From contig JACEFZ010011676.1 in assembly GCA_014155875.1 (NCBI GenBank), positions 263,001 to 327,000 on the forward strand: 64,000 bases of DNA, written 5' to 3'. Numbering within the stretch: the first letter of the stretch is position 1; each line of letters starts with the position of its first letter. This document shows, piece by piece, positions 43,985-54,274 of the stretch. Below the pieces are notes generated by a model. It ran no database searches. It was not told the DNA's origin and was given only the letters and a program-made list of their open reading frames with translations. A program made the translations under genes and the position numbers. Origin of the DNA: Cepaea nemoralis. Taxonomy: Eukaryota > Mollusca > Gastropoda > Stylommatophora > Helicidae.

Positions 43985-44225
43985 ATAAAAGGTTTTTAAA
44001 AGGACAGATATTCGACTCATTGCACTGTGTTTTATACCATACAGCTCGGTATCTTTCCAGATGGCGTACTGCCAAAAGCGTTCCACAAAGCAAGAACTCC
44101 GTAGATGCGGCGACGATTCTTAGGAATCTCCTAGAAAATTACACTCGTGAATCGAAGCCACAACCTTCGGAGTGCGAGGCAGACGGTGTAACAACTTCGC
44201 CACGAAAACTCCAATGGCCGCCGGA
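43985..44225 (-). mobile_element. SINE family 1 copy
   Basis: Complement shows GGCGAAGTTGTTACACCGTC, GAAGGTTGTGGCTTCGATTC, CACGAGTGTAATTTT and GAGTTCTTGCTTTGTGGAAC. Lies in SLC17 intron 1. Confidence 0.85.
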
Positions 44226-44566
44226 TGGACTGCACACACATGTCGTGCTTGTAACAGGCTCACAGAGCATGCTGGGTAGAGTGAATGCAGACATACTTCA
44301 TGCAGGGTTGGATATTTAAATTATAAATTGAACTATATGGAGCAATCGTGTGTATTTCCCTGAAGGGTGCATGCTTGTGGTGGGAAAATAGAAGACGGAA
44401 AAATTGGTTGGATCTGCACCTCTGGATGGGTTATGGTGCACAGTACGATGTTAAGTCGGTCCGTGATTCAACTCACAATATGCCTTACCAGATAATATAA
44501 CTGCTGTCCTATTCAATGTGATACGAGTTCAGTATCATACCACCAGACCACGACATCATAATAATG

Positions 44567-44568
44567 GC

Positions 44569-44604
<36 letters not shown>

Positions 44605-44606
44605 GA
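44567..44606. repeat. (GT)n(AT)n microsatellite
   Basis: About 11 GT then AT repeats in intron 1, 40 bp before exon 2. Confidence 0.9.
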
Positions 44607-44646
44607 TTGTTATTTCAGCATTATTCTATCTTGATTACGATTTTAG

Positions 44647-44756
44647 TTCGAAGACGGAGAATTTCTTTGGTCTACGGCCGTTCAGACCATTATCCGAAGC
44701 TCTTTCTTCTGGGGTTACTTGACTACTCAGATTCCCGCCGGAGTGTTGTCACGGAG
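44647..44756 (+). CDS. SLC17-like transporter, exon 2
   Basis: Acceptor GATTTTAG and donor GTACGC. Starts on a codon boundary and leaves 2 nt (AG) for the next exon. It encodes FEDGEFLWSTAVQTIIRS then SFFWGYLTTQIPAGVLSRR, that is the end of the first luminal loop and TM2. The pattern (F/W)-x-G-S-F-F-x-G-Y-x-x-T-Q-I-P-x-G is the SLC17 TM2 signature, here RSSFFWGYLTTQIPAG. The final Arg-Arg begins the TM2-TM3 MFS loop completed by exon 3. Confidence 0.9.
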
Positions 44757-45901
44757 GTACGCAACGCCTTATGTCATCGTATCTAACGAGACCATTAACT
44801 GTTCATCATAATAATCATCAACATCACCATCGTCATCATCATCATCACTATCATCTTTAAGTGCCTTGCTAACTAACGTGGGCTATCGTACTTCTCCACA
44901 TTTTGCGACCTCCGAGAGCGTGTTTCTGTACGCGTTTAGACACCTTTCCTTGTTGTGACAAAAGGCTGTCAAGAATCACCTCTCGTTGGCACTGTTTATT
45001 CTTGGTTAGAGACATTAAGCTTGTTCCATTCCATCCTCTTTCGAAAGTCCCAACATTCTAACCTTATAATATTTCATTGTCCATACTACATGCACTGTTT
45101 TCTTTAGTGCCTACATAATTGTAATATTCCAGGTGCCAGTTTTAGAGACTAATTCCAGGAGAAATATGTAAGACGTATCCTGCTGGTCTCCACTTCGCCT
45201 CATACGTTGTATATGAGAAGAGTCTTCTTTCGTCAGAAAAATCAGACATAAATAGTTGTTATGTATGGCAACATAGTGAGACAAAACGAACTAGAACATA
45301 GTGTGACAAGACGGTAGATTTGTGGAAAGAGAGGTCAAGGACGACAGCGATAGCAGATTTTTGCCAGCCTTGTGTCAAGAGATACTAATGCTTGTCACCA
45401 CACGCATTGATATATACTGTCAGAGATCAGATGATGTGCAGAAGATAATCTCCCACACCGCATTTTATGCAGTTGTTTATTATAACATGATGAATATAAT
45501 AGTGTTTGTGATAGTGGTCATAATTACAGTGATGCTGCTTAATGTAATGGCGATCATCGTGATGATGATTATGTTGACGATGATGATAATCTTGGGAATT
45601 GAATGATCATCTTAAACAGCTTTAGTGGCTAGTATAGCCGTGCTTCGCCACACCTTGCTATCTCATAGAGAGAGTTTTAGTTTGTGTGCTGACACTTTTT
45701 CGTGTGGTAACAAAAGGTGGTAATGACCATAGAGTGATAACATCGATGTTGATAACAATGTTGAAGTTGATGACAATTATGTTAGAAGTGTAATGGTGAT
45801 AGTGATGTATTCCTGAAGGTGATAAGTAATTTTAAAATTGGTACCTCTGTCGTCACAAATAATGAACATATTAATGAATATGTCCTATTGCTCTCCATCA
45901 G

Positions 45902-46031
45902 GTATGGGGGGAAAAAGTACTTTGGATGGTCCATGCTTTTATCTGGTGTATTCACGTTACTGATTCCAGTGGCGGCTCGCACGGGATACTCAGCTGTGGT
46001 GTTAATTAGAGTTTTGATAGGTGGATGCCAG
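45902..46031 (+). CDS. SLC17-like transporter, exon 3
   Basis: Acceptor CTCCATCAG; donor GTCGGT (GT, weak consensus). Takes 1 nt to complete Arg and ends after CAG. It encodes YGGKKYFGWSMLLSGVF (MFS loop GGKK plus TM3), TLLIPVAARTGYSAVVL and IRVLIGGCQ (start of TM4). In human sialin and the vesicular glutamate transporters this TM4 start carries acidic residues implicated in proton coupling (ALEGLGEG in sialin). Here the equivalent positions read Ile and Gln (VLIGGCQG). That is unusual and is not an obvious sequencing error, since the frame and splice phases hold. Confidence 0.88.
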
Positions 46032-46480
46032 GTCGGTATATTAATGGTCAACTATTCTTACATTGCATTGTGACGAACGTATATGTTAACGCATGCAGTG
46101 TGCTTCTATAGTTTGGTAACTAGTTGATGTAAAATCTATTTCTGATACACTCACACACAATTTCACAAATGTAAAAGTAAAGTACATATATTCACGCCTT
46201 AAAGCGCATTGGGCATTCTGTAAGATACCTATATTTTTGTAGACGAATCTGTGTCAATTATGATATTCATAAATGTAGATACCCCTCGGCTCGTAGCTAC
46301 TATCTTCTCAAACCTGAACATGTAATCTCTCAGACAATAATTTCTTATTACTCTATAATGAGAAACAGTCCACATGTAGGACAAGAATAAGTTAATGAAA
46401 CTGGAAAGTAGAAAGTAGCAACTTTAAGAGAACAAAGTAACATGTGGCAAAATGGGTAATATGCTGCGACCAAAAAAAAA
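46032..46480 (+). other. SLC17 intron 3, start; no further gene seen
   Basis: Unique AT-rich sequence with a poly-A run near 46473. Intron 3 runs to 55733 (9702 bp) and is filled by the elements listed below. Confidence 0.5.
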
Positions 46481-46484
46481 AAAA

Positions 46485-46690
46485 AACTGTCATCTACTGC
46501 CTAAACTACCTTGCTATGCAGGACAGGGGGTCTTGGGCCTGAGGAATTAAAGCTGTCTGTCTGTGCGAGATAGGGTCCCCCCCCCCCCCCCCAAGAAAAC
46601 AATCCATAGCCTTATCGAGGATGGAACCCGGGTTTCTCGAATTGGTACCGGCTTTCCAGCCACTCGACCAGTCGCTACTCAATAACGTTT
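46485..46690 (-). mobile_element. tRNA-headed SINE-like element, fourth family
   Basis: On the - strand ACTGGTCGAGTGGCTGGAAA (A box) and CCCGGGTTCCATCC (B box), then a G-run and a body ending near a poly-A/T run. Single copy here. Confidence 0.5.
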
Positions 46691-46819
46691 TATTAAGAGG
46701 AAATTGCTTTTGGTGATGCTTCTATTTGTTACCCATCTATTAAAAGAGTACCGAGGTAATAGGGTTTATTCTGTATCTTTGTGTCACATGTTCCAATACA
46801 TGTATTTGTATTTAAGTTA

Positions 46820-46859
46820 GTTGCTTATCCTTTACAGGATGCTGTAGTCAACCCCGGCA

Positions 46860-46915
<56 letters not shown>

Positions 46916-47095
46916 GCTGTTTTGATTTCTTGGCACGTTACGCTCAGTAGTTTCTGAACGATCGACACACATACTATTCTATGAAAACCAACGCTGTGCG
47001 GTTTGCTGCCAAATCACCCGCTTTTGTGTTTCGAACTAGGTGTGCGGGATAAAAAATTGCATCAGTAATCCCTTTGCCATAGAGCGGGCTATGTA
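46820..47095 (-). mobile_element. SINE family 2 copy with (GT)n expansion
   Basis: Complement of the family-2 body (ATCCTTTACAGGATGCTG, TCTTGGCACGTTACGCTC, GCTGCCAAATCACC, GTGTTTCGAAC) with ~26 GT repeats at 46860-46912 replacing part of the body. Confidence 0.85.
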
Positions 47096-47479
47096 ATTAT
47101 ATAGCTTAGATATGTAAAAGGACTGAAATGTAGTTTTACTTCTTTAAGTAAGTGTCGTGTGACGTTGGTGATCATGTCTGTTCACAGCATTTTCTCTCGT
47201 GTACTGCTAGTCATTTCTGATATCCAACATGTCATGATGCCAATCTGTTCAACATCTTTTCGCTTTCCCTATTTATCCTCCATTGCAAATTTTCCATTGT
47301 CACGATGGACTCGTAAGTTTGTAACGCCAAAGATTGTAGACTGTTTCTTCTGATGCGAGAAGAAACAACGCTCTGTTTGTGAGAAATCTTTTTTTTCAAG
47401 ATATCAACATTGCGATGTTTATCAATCTCTAGTTGTGCTTTTTTCATTCTTCTGTAGAGCCACAGAACATATATATATA

Positions 47480-48770
47480 AAGAGCGTTCATTTGAAATCC
47501 GTTCGTGCCGCACCAAGCGTAATTGTACACGTTGAACATGATCATGCCATAGACATGTGATAAGTACTGACCAATGAATAAAAGAGCACGTGCGTATCCT
47601 CTCATGATGCATAGGTTCTCTTTCTGACAGATCAGAAAATGACCGGGTTGATCCAATATCCGTTCAAAGAAGCTTAAAGACCGGTGATTCAGTTTCTTTC
47701 ATTTGGAAGATGTCGACCAGTGGACATTCATCCAAGAGTGCAGGCAGCGTACGGTAGCAAATGTATGTCGAAGACAACAGTGACTGACTGGGCACGAATG
47801 TTTCGGAAAGGACGTCAGTTCACGACAGATCTTCGAAGTACGGGTCAAACGCATCTTGTTGCAACAACAAAAAAATCACCAAAATGGATGCAGCAGTACA
47901 GATGAACCGTTGTCGAAGCATACGTTCCCTAGCGAAAGAATTTGATGTGTCAATCAGGACAATTCAAGAGGTCGTTCGTAAGAAACTGCAATATCGAAAG
48001 GAGTGTTCACAATGGGTACCACGGATGTTGACCGACCACCAAAAAGAGGAACGCATGGGATGATGTTTGAACCACTTAATGCGTTAAAGAGTGGAAGGTG
48101 ATGCATTTATCTCCCTCATAGTGGCAGGCGATAAATAATGGTGTCACCGCTTTGAGCCGAGCAGCAAAATAGAGAGCATGCAATGGAAGCATGTTAGATC
48201 ACCAAAACCAAAAGATTCAAGTTACAGGTTTCCGCTGGTAAGGTTATACGGAGCGCATTTTTTTAAATGAAGGGCTATTCTTGGCCGAATTTAAAGAACC
48301 TGGTGTCAACATCAACTCTACCCACTACTTGCAAACACTAGACAAGCTGCAAAACACCAACAAGAATAAACGACCCGGTATGCTTTCTCGAGGTGTGAAT
48401 TTGTTGCACGATAATGCACGTCTGCATGTTGCAAAGATTGTGCAGGAAGCATTAGCTTCGAAGAAGTGGGAAATTCTGCAACATCCAGCCTATAGTCCTG
48501 ATTTGTCACCACGTGATTTTCATTTGTTCGGGCTTTTAAAAAAAGCTCTCAAGGGGCAACGATTTCACACAGATGCATACGTAATGAACGCTGTAAACAC
48601 TTGGTTCTGTGAGCAACCACAATCCATTTTCGTGGACGGCATTCGCCGCCTACTTAAGAAAATAATTCATTCAAAATGAATGCTTTGTTTAATTCTACCA
48701 CAAATTTTAACGTTTCTTTCATACTTTTGTAATAAAGCCATTGGAACCAGTTTCAAATGAACGACCCTTA
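47480..48770 (+). mobile_element. mariner element, + orientation, in SLC17 intron 3
   Basis: Inverted ends: GCGTTCATTTGAAATCCGTT at the left and, complemented, GGGTCGTTCATTTGAAACTG at the right, with TA-rich flanks. The size (1.29 kb) is right for mariner. It shares its family with 54275-55612 (opposite orientation). Confidence 0.85.
47640..48679 (+). pseudogene. mariner transposase
   Basis: Cut-and-paste transposase. DNA-binding part: VIQFLSFGRCRPVDIHPRVQ, YGSKCMSKTTVTDWARMF, GRQFTTDLRSTGQ. The central region is broken by stops at 47905-48280 (including the first catalytic Asp area VAGDKxWC near 48125, where a stop replaces a residue). The C-terminal part 48281-48679 is intact: LLHDNARLHVAKIVQEAL (second Asp), HPAYSPDLSPRDFHLFGLLK (third Asp, giving the D34D spacing), RRLLKKIIHSK. 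Inactive. Confidence 0.85.
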
Positions 48771-48774
48771 AATA

Positions 48775-48796
48775 TAGACAGACAGACAGACAGAAG

Positions 48797-48838
<42 letters not shown>

Positions 48839-49005
48839 AAGACAGACAGACAGGCCGACAGATAAATAGATAGATGGATGGATAGATGGATGGATGGATG
48901 GATAGATGGATGGATGGATGAATAGGCAGACAGACAGACAGACAGACAGACAGACACACAGACAGACAGACAGACAGACAGAGTAGATAGAGATAGAGAG
49001 AGAGC

Positions 49006-49041
<36 letters not shown>

Positions 49042-49062
49042 AAGAAAGATAGAGAGTGAGAG
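48775..49062. repeat. (CAGA)n, (GGAT)n and (GA)n compound microsatellite
   Basis: Successive blocks of GACA, GGAT and GACA repeats followed by GA-rich sequence. It gives two long spurious Cys/Leu/Ser ORFs on the - strand. Confidence 0.97.
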
Positions 49063-49189
49063 AGACCTAAAACAATCAGAGAAAAGAAACATAAATGAAT
49101 GTTATGGGGCGGACACGGACATGGGATAGTTAAATATATGAGGGCTTGGATTGAGTTGGTACAGGACCTATGCCCCAATGGGGTCTAAA

Positions 49190-49554
49190 GGGTAAAAGAA
49201 AAGAAGTTGAGTTGAGCTAAGAACTGACATCACTGCACTCAGGACCTTCCCATACGCGCTCCGTCCCCTCGTTCAACAGCCATCGAAGAGTCATACTACT
49301 AATCGTTCCCACCGCTATCTAATTACAAGTTCTCCTGGTCTTTCTTCGCAGTTTTGAGATTCTTCCAGAACCCCCGCTGATCCCCCGCAATATCATTCTT
49401 TCCACATACGGGTTCTCAATCTATTTCCCTGCTATCTCCACCTGGTCCTAAATGCGCTCAACCACCTCTCCCTTGTCCATATGTAATCTTCTACCAAGAG
49501 ATGCAGTCCTTGCTAGACTATCAACCTGTTCATTCCCCCGTACTCCTGCGTGGC
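49190..49554 (-). mobile_element. LINE RNase H fragment
   Basis: On the - strand HAGVRGNEQVDSLARTASLG (last RNase H motif with Asp), KGEVVERI, RMILRGISGGSGRISKLRRK-like, LRWLLNEGT. I/R1-like LINE 3' end. It is cut at 49554 by DDE copy C. Confidence 0.7.
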
Positions 49555-49556
49555 TA

Positions 49557-51345
49557 TAGTCTGTTCAGAAATGAATGCCTTTATTCACGATCAATTTGTA
49601 TGCAAACTGTCTGTTGCATTATGGTGAAAGTTTTCCTGCCGTCTTATATTTATCCTCGCCCAAGGAATATGTAGTATATAAGTTGATAGGTCCAAAGGCA
49701 ACTTAAATCATCGAAAGCGCCGACATTTCTTTAATGCTTTGGCGAAAATGTGGTGAATTCAAGCTAACAAACTAGTCTTACAGTAAAGCACGTCATTTCG
49801 GGTAATGACACAAGTACAAGGAGTAGCCAGATTCGCATGGGAGTGGGTGCAATAAAAAAAAAGTCGCTTAAAAAGTTGACAGGGTCGCCTGTATTGCACT
49901 GGGTTTTAATCCCATATGGCTTAGTCTCTTTCCGCAGCACGGAAAGCGTCGCACAGAACACGAACTCCGTAGCTCCAGCGACGACCCTCGGGAGTCTCCG
50001 AAAAAATGCACTCGTGAAATGAAGGACGCAGCCCGGAATCAAACATGCAACCTTCGGAGCCCGAGTCAGACGGCTTGACCACTTCATCATGGAGACTAGC
50101 GAGAGGGGTGCAATGTGTAATATTAGTAAAGACAAAGAATTTACAGAGGCATGTGGTAAATAACGTGTAAAATGACAGGAAAGTAGAAGGAATATATTTC
50201 TTACCTTATTTTTCATTTCCTTCTTGTTTCTTCAGCTGCTGGTTAATAATGTGTACACAAGGAGTCTGTTACTAGGATGCATTTAGATTTGTATATCGAG
50301 TTCGTGAAAGCTTCCAAATAGCTGTGCATTAATGTGCGTATGGAGTGACCAGAAATGATACCGCAATTTAGTCATCATGTGTCAATTTTTAAGGATCTGT
50401 TCAGCTGTCTGTGTAGTTTGTTCACACATACACATGGGTGACAGACCCGCTTTGAGTCTTCGTGAAAGATTGTCTACTCTGCTGTTTACCGCTCAGAGAC
50501 GCAAAAGGATATTTCTCGCAAAGGATATTTCTACCTCCCTTGTACTTTCTAAAAGTGAAGCCTAATGCCCTTATAATTTTCCACAAAGTTGTTTGGATAG
50601 CTCTATGTTATTTTGCTTTCTCAACCAAACCCTACGTTTTCTTACACTGTTTCTTTGGCATCCAGTATTTTTATAATAGCTCGCCTTATGACATCCTTGT
50701 CAAAGCTGTCTACAATTGCCTTTCTACATACCGATTGCTTATCACGTGTTGGTTTCATTCCAGATTCTTGCACCCATCGATGAATGACCGTTTACTCAAA
50801 CCCAATGCATGCACTGTTCTTTTTTCAGGATTTGTAACAGTATGATACAGTTTCCTGCGATCAGCTTCTTGACAAAAATATGTGTTCAACGTCTTAGCGA
50901 TGCTGTGAAGTGTACACAATTTAACATTCAATCCCATTGAGCAATATTCACACATTCAAATATTAGCTATTAATATTATATTAATGGTAAGATGTATTTA
51001 TATATTTATTTACATAATCACGTTTAATGAAAGAACCCACATTGACGACACATCTCATCAATCCCATTTAACTGCGCGCCTTTGGTGCCATAACGTGAAC
51101 CACGAGATAATTTTTTTTTTTTAAAGCGTGGATGTGTCTGGGTGAAGGTGTAATACATTAAAAATTATGGACTTAATCTTTGACCCATAAATTGTATACC
51201 GCGTATAAACAAACATTGAAATCTGCTGTACAATCTCCAGAACAAACATTTTTTTGTTGGGTGGACATAATGATAAGTTTATATGCTAAATCTCATCATT
51301 TTTCCTCAGTTGGTTATATTGGGGCAGACAAAAGTAAACATACTA
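49557..51345 (-). mobile_element. DDE transposon copy C, internally deleted
   Basis: Ends TAGTCTGTTCAG (left) and complement TAGTATGTTTAC (right), flanked by TA at 49555-49556 and 51346-51347. 1789 bp. It contains SINE 1 at 49860-50110, the 3' region shared with copies A and B (50200-50500) and the transposase N-terminus (50530-50960). It jumps from the 3' region to the N-terminal coding region near 50505, deleting the catalytic core. A non-autonomous relic. Confidence 0.85.
49860..50110 (-). mobile_element. SINE family 1 copy carried by DDE copy C
   Basis: Nearly identical to 15437-15690 and the complement of 40603-40850, including both flanks, which confirms a shared ancestral insertion. 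Confidence 0.92.
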
Positions 51346-51347
51346 TA

Positions 51348-51490
51348 GCGCAAAACATCCATACAATTCTCACAACCTATGACCTCTGAAGCGAGGATAG
51401 CCATCCCATACGAAACATTTCTTTCTCATCCTTAATAAGCATACTCCTTGGGTCCGTAATGAATGCAATGTGTGTTGCAGTGGTCCCTGT
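51348..51490. other. Unassigned sequence
   Basis: Short unique stretch between DDE copy C and a LINE fragment. Confidence 0.4.
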
Positions 51491-51494
51491 ACTA

Positions 51495-52062
51495 TTACAC
51501 CTAATATGCCATGTCCCCAGTGTTCTTTAATTTATACACCAGCAAATCTATTGAGACACCGGGAATTGATAAAATCTTGACACTTGCAAATGGTGTGCTG
51601 GTATGCAGACAGAGAATAGAAGGAACATTTTGGATGAAGACTTACAGACGGCAGTAAACAGGATGGCGGAGTGGTGCAGAGACCCAAGGACGGTTATCAA
51701 TCCAGACAAGGGATCGGCTGTGTGCTGCAGAAGGGATCACCTTCGCATGAAGCTATGGATATGGTCATGGGTCATAGACTGAGACGAGGCAGGTCCTGGA
51801 TGGCACAGGTAGAAATATCTTTCTGCCAGGGGTGTGATCTAGAGACCACCAATCTTGAAACAGAGTGGAACGACATGACGGACTGCACCATGTAATAGTA
51901 ACACTGGGTCGTGAGTATAGAGAATGGGCACAGAGTTTCATGTGCTACAGCTGATTCAGAGTAACACACATCAAGGTGAAATAGTGATCTACACCGGTGG
52001 GTCAGTGGTCATAAACAGATAATCAGACGTAATGGATGGGGATTCATCGCGAAGGCTAGTGG
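51495..52062 (+). mobile_element. LINE fragment: RT end and start of RNase H
   Basis: Broken + frames: SPVFFNLYTSKSIETPGI-like (palm end), ILTLANGVLVCRQR, NRMAEWCRDPRTVINPDKGS, ETRQVLDGT, TLGREYREWAQSFM, IYTGGSVVI (RNase H start, Asp replaced by Gly) and WGFIAKASGRCYIYI. It ends at an AT repeat. I/R1-like. Confidence 0.7.
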
Positions 52063-52067
52063 ACGAT

Positions 52068-52068
52068 G

Positions 52069-52123
<55 letters not shown>
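52068..52123. repeat. (AT)n microsatellite
   Basis: About 28 AT repeats. Confidence 0.97.
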
Positions 52124-52124
<1 letters not shown>

Positions 52125-52683
52125 CTGACCCGGCCCGGCTTCGCCCAGACCCTGGTGGGGAGCATCTCATTTAATTCATATAAGTGGTCATATAAGCTCC
52201 CGTTCCCGTTTTCGACTATCTATCTGTCTGTCTATCTGTCTGTCTGTCTGTCTGACCCGGCCCGGCTTCGCCCAGACCCTGATGGGGAGCATCTCATTTA
52301 ATTCATATAAGTAGTCATATAAGTTCCCGGGACGCAGAGGTGTTTCCAAGGCACCAGGGCCGGGTTATATACTGGCCAAGACCTATTGACGCGTCCTCGT
52401 AGAGCGTCCTGGGCAACAGGTCCCTTCGGGGTCCTGGCTAAAGTCAGTAGGATCGCCGATTCCTCCGAAATCGGAGAGTGTCTGCATGTAAGGCGAGGAA
52501 CCACCAGTCTGCACACCAATAAGCCAGACATGGGACAACGGATACTCACGAAAACCTCAGGTCCTGTATGACATCACACTGATGTTGGACAACAGGATGC
52601 CTTCACCCGACATACAGGTCTTCGCGTTGGAGCTCAAGCCAACGAACATAAGCAAGCAAGCAAGCATATAAGTTCCCGTTCCC

Positions 52684-52735
<52 letters not shown>

Positions 52736-52833
52736 GACCCGGCCCGGCTTCGCCCAGTCCCTGGTGGGGAGCATCTAATTTAATTCATATAAGTAGTTAT
52801 ATAAGCTCCCGTTCCCTTTCCCGAATATCTACA

Positions 52834-52899
<66 letters not shown>

Positions 52900-53080
52900 T
52901 ATTAGAAAGAGCACTTGAAAGATCTTTACATCTTCCCCCAACAATTAACTTGGGTAAATGAAGCGTCTCATTTAATTCATATTCGGGCCCTGCTCCCGTT
53001 CCCGTCCCCAAAAAGGACGACCCAGCCGGCTTCGCCCAGCCCCTGGTGGGGAACATATAATTTAATTCATATTCGGCGGA
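52124..53080. repeat. GACCCGGCCCGGCTTCGCCC composite repeat, four copies
   Basis: A unit made of GACCCGGCCCGGCTTCGCC, CCTGGTGGGGAGCATCTCAT, TTAATTCATATAAGT and CTCCCGTTCCCG, followed by TCTG repeats, occurs at about 52127, 52254, 52736 and (partly) 53018. The complement of its start reads ...GGTCAGCTA beside the AT tract, resembling a Helitron-type CTRR end after a GC hairpin. I cannot confirm that class. Sequence at 54165-54262 (AATTTCATCTCAATCGGATG then CATACAGACAGACA) probably belongs to the same element. Confidence 0.65.
52330..52664 (+). mobile_element. Short retroelement with (AAGC)n tail inserted in the composite repeat
   Basis: 335 bp flanked by exact 14-bp duplications CATATAAGTTCCCG (52316-52329 and 52665-52678). 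It ends with hairpin CGTTGG / CCAACG around AGCTCAAG, then AACATAAGCAAGCAAGCAAGC-type repeats. This is the pattern of a LINE or SINE 3' end inserted by target-primed reverse transcription. No ORF or tRNA head was recognised. Confidence 0.75.
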
Positions 53081-53958
53081 GGGAGGAGGAGGAGGGAGGA
53101 GGAGGGAGGAGGAGGAGGGAGGAGGAGGAGAGAGGAGGAGGGAGGAGGAGGGATTAGGAGGAGGAGGTAGGAGGGGAGGGAGGAGGGGGAGGGAGGAGGA
53201 GGAGGGAGGAGGAGGTAGGAGAAAAGAGGAGGAGGAAGAGGGAGGAAGAGGGAGGAGGAGAAGGGAGGAGGGAGGAGGAGGGAGAAGGAGGAGGGAGGAG
53301 GAGGGAGGAGGAGAGGAGGAGGAAGAGGGAGGAGGAGGAAGAGGGAGGAGGAGCGAGGAGGAGCGAGGAGGAGGAGGGAGGAGGAGGGGGAGGAGGAGGG
53401 AGGAGAAAAGGGAGGAGAAAGAGGGAGGAGGCGGAGGGAGAAGGAGGGAGGAATAGGAAGAAGGAGGGAGGAGGAGAAAGAAGAAGGAGGAGGGGGAGGA
53501 GGAGAAGGGAGGATGAGGAATTGAGGAGGGAGAGGGAGGAGGTGGAGGGAGGAGGAGGGAGGAGGAGTAGGGAGGAGGAGGGAGGAGGTAGAGGGAGGAG
53601 GAGGGAAGAGGAGGAGGGAGGAGGAGAAGGGAGGAGGGGGAGAAGGGATGAGGAGGAGAGATGAGGAGGAGGGAGGAAGAGGCAGGAGAAGGAGGGAGGA
53701 GGATGGATGAGGGGGAGGAGAAGGAGGAGGTGGGGAGGAGTGGGAGGAGGAGGGGGAAGAGGAGAGAGGAGGAGGAGGCGGAGAAGGACGGAGGATGAGG
53801 GATTATGAGGAGGAGGAGGAAGGAGGAGGAGGAGAGCGAGGAGGAGGGAGGAGGAGGAGGAGGTAGGAGGAGGGAGGAAGAGGGAGGAGGAGGAGGATGG
53901 AGGAGGAGGAAGAGGGGGAGGAGGAGGGTAGGAGGAGGGGAGAGGAGGGGGAGGAGGA
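53078..53958. repeat. 880-bp purine-only (GGA/GAG)n tract
   Basis: Almost only G and A on the + strand (GAGGAGGAGGGAGGA-type), with rare pyrimidines. The 282-residue Ser/Pro/Leu ORF across it on the - strand is spurious. Lies in SLC17 intron 3. Confidence 0.97.
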
Positions 53959-54274
53959 TTATAACGCATATGCCTGTAGATAACTGCAGCGAAAAGGTCC
54001 ACCTATTTGAGAAATATACAACAATTTTACATATATAGCAATTCTATTAGAAGTTATGTCCCCTCACTATATATACATTTTAATGTAAATTAATATTAAG
54101 TAATATTAAGTAAATAACTGTTGGTACACTAAAAAGAACTATGACAGTTGCCAGTGCGGGAATGAGAGGAAGACGTGTAGAAAATTTCATCTCAATCGGA
54201 TGGACCTTTCGCGAACGCATAAAGGACATACATACAGACAGACATACATACAGACAGACAGATGGAGATTGCCT

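Noticed and set aside
45322..45606. 94-codon hydrophobic ORF in SLC17 intron 2
   Set aside because: The Met/Ile/Val run comes from GAT/ATG-rich repeats; it does not fit the SLC17 frame or splice phases.
48770..49062. CRISPR-like regular array
   Set aside because: Only tetranucleotide microsatellites; no repeat-spacer structure, and the genome is eukaryotic.
48667..49178. Two 136-141-codon Cys/Leu/Ser-rich ORFs on the - strand
   Set aside because: They come from CAGA/GGAT/GA microsatellites.
53154..54002. 282-codon ORF on the - strand
   Set aside because: It is a translation of the purine-only tract (Ser/Pro/Leu repeats) and has no protein character.
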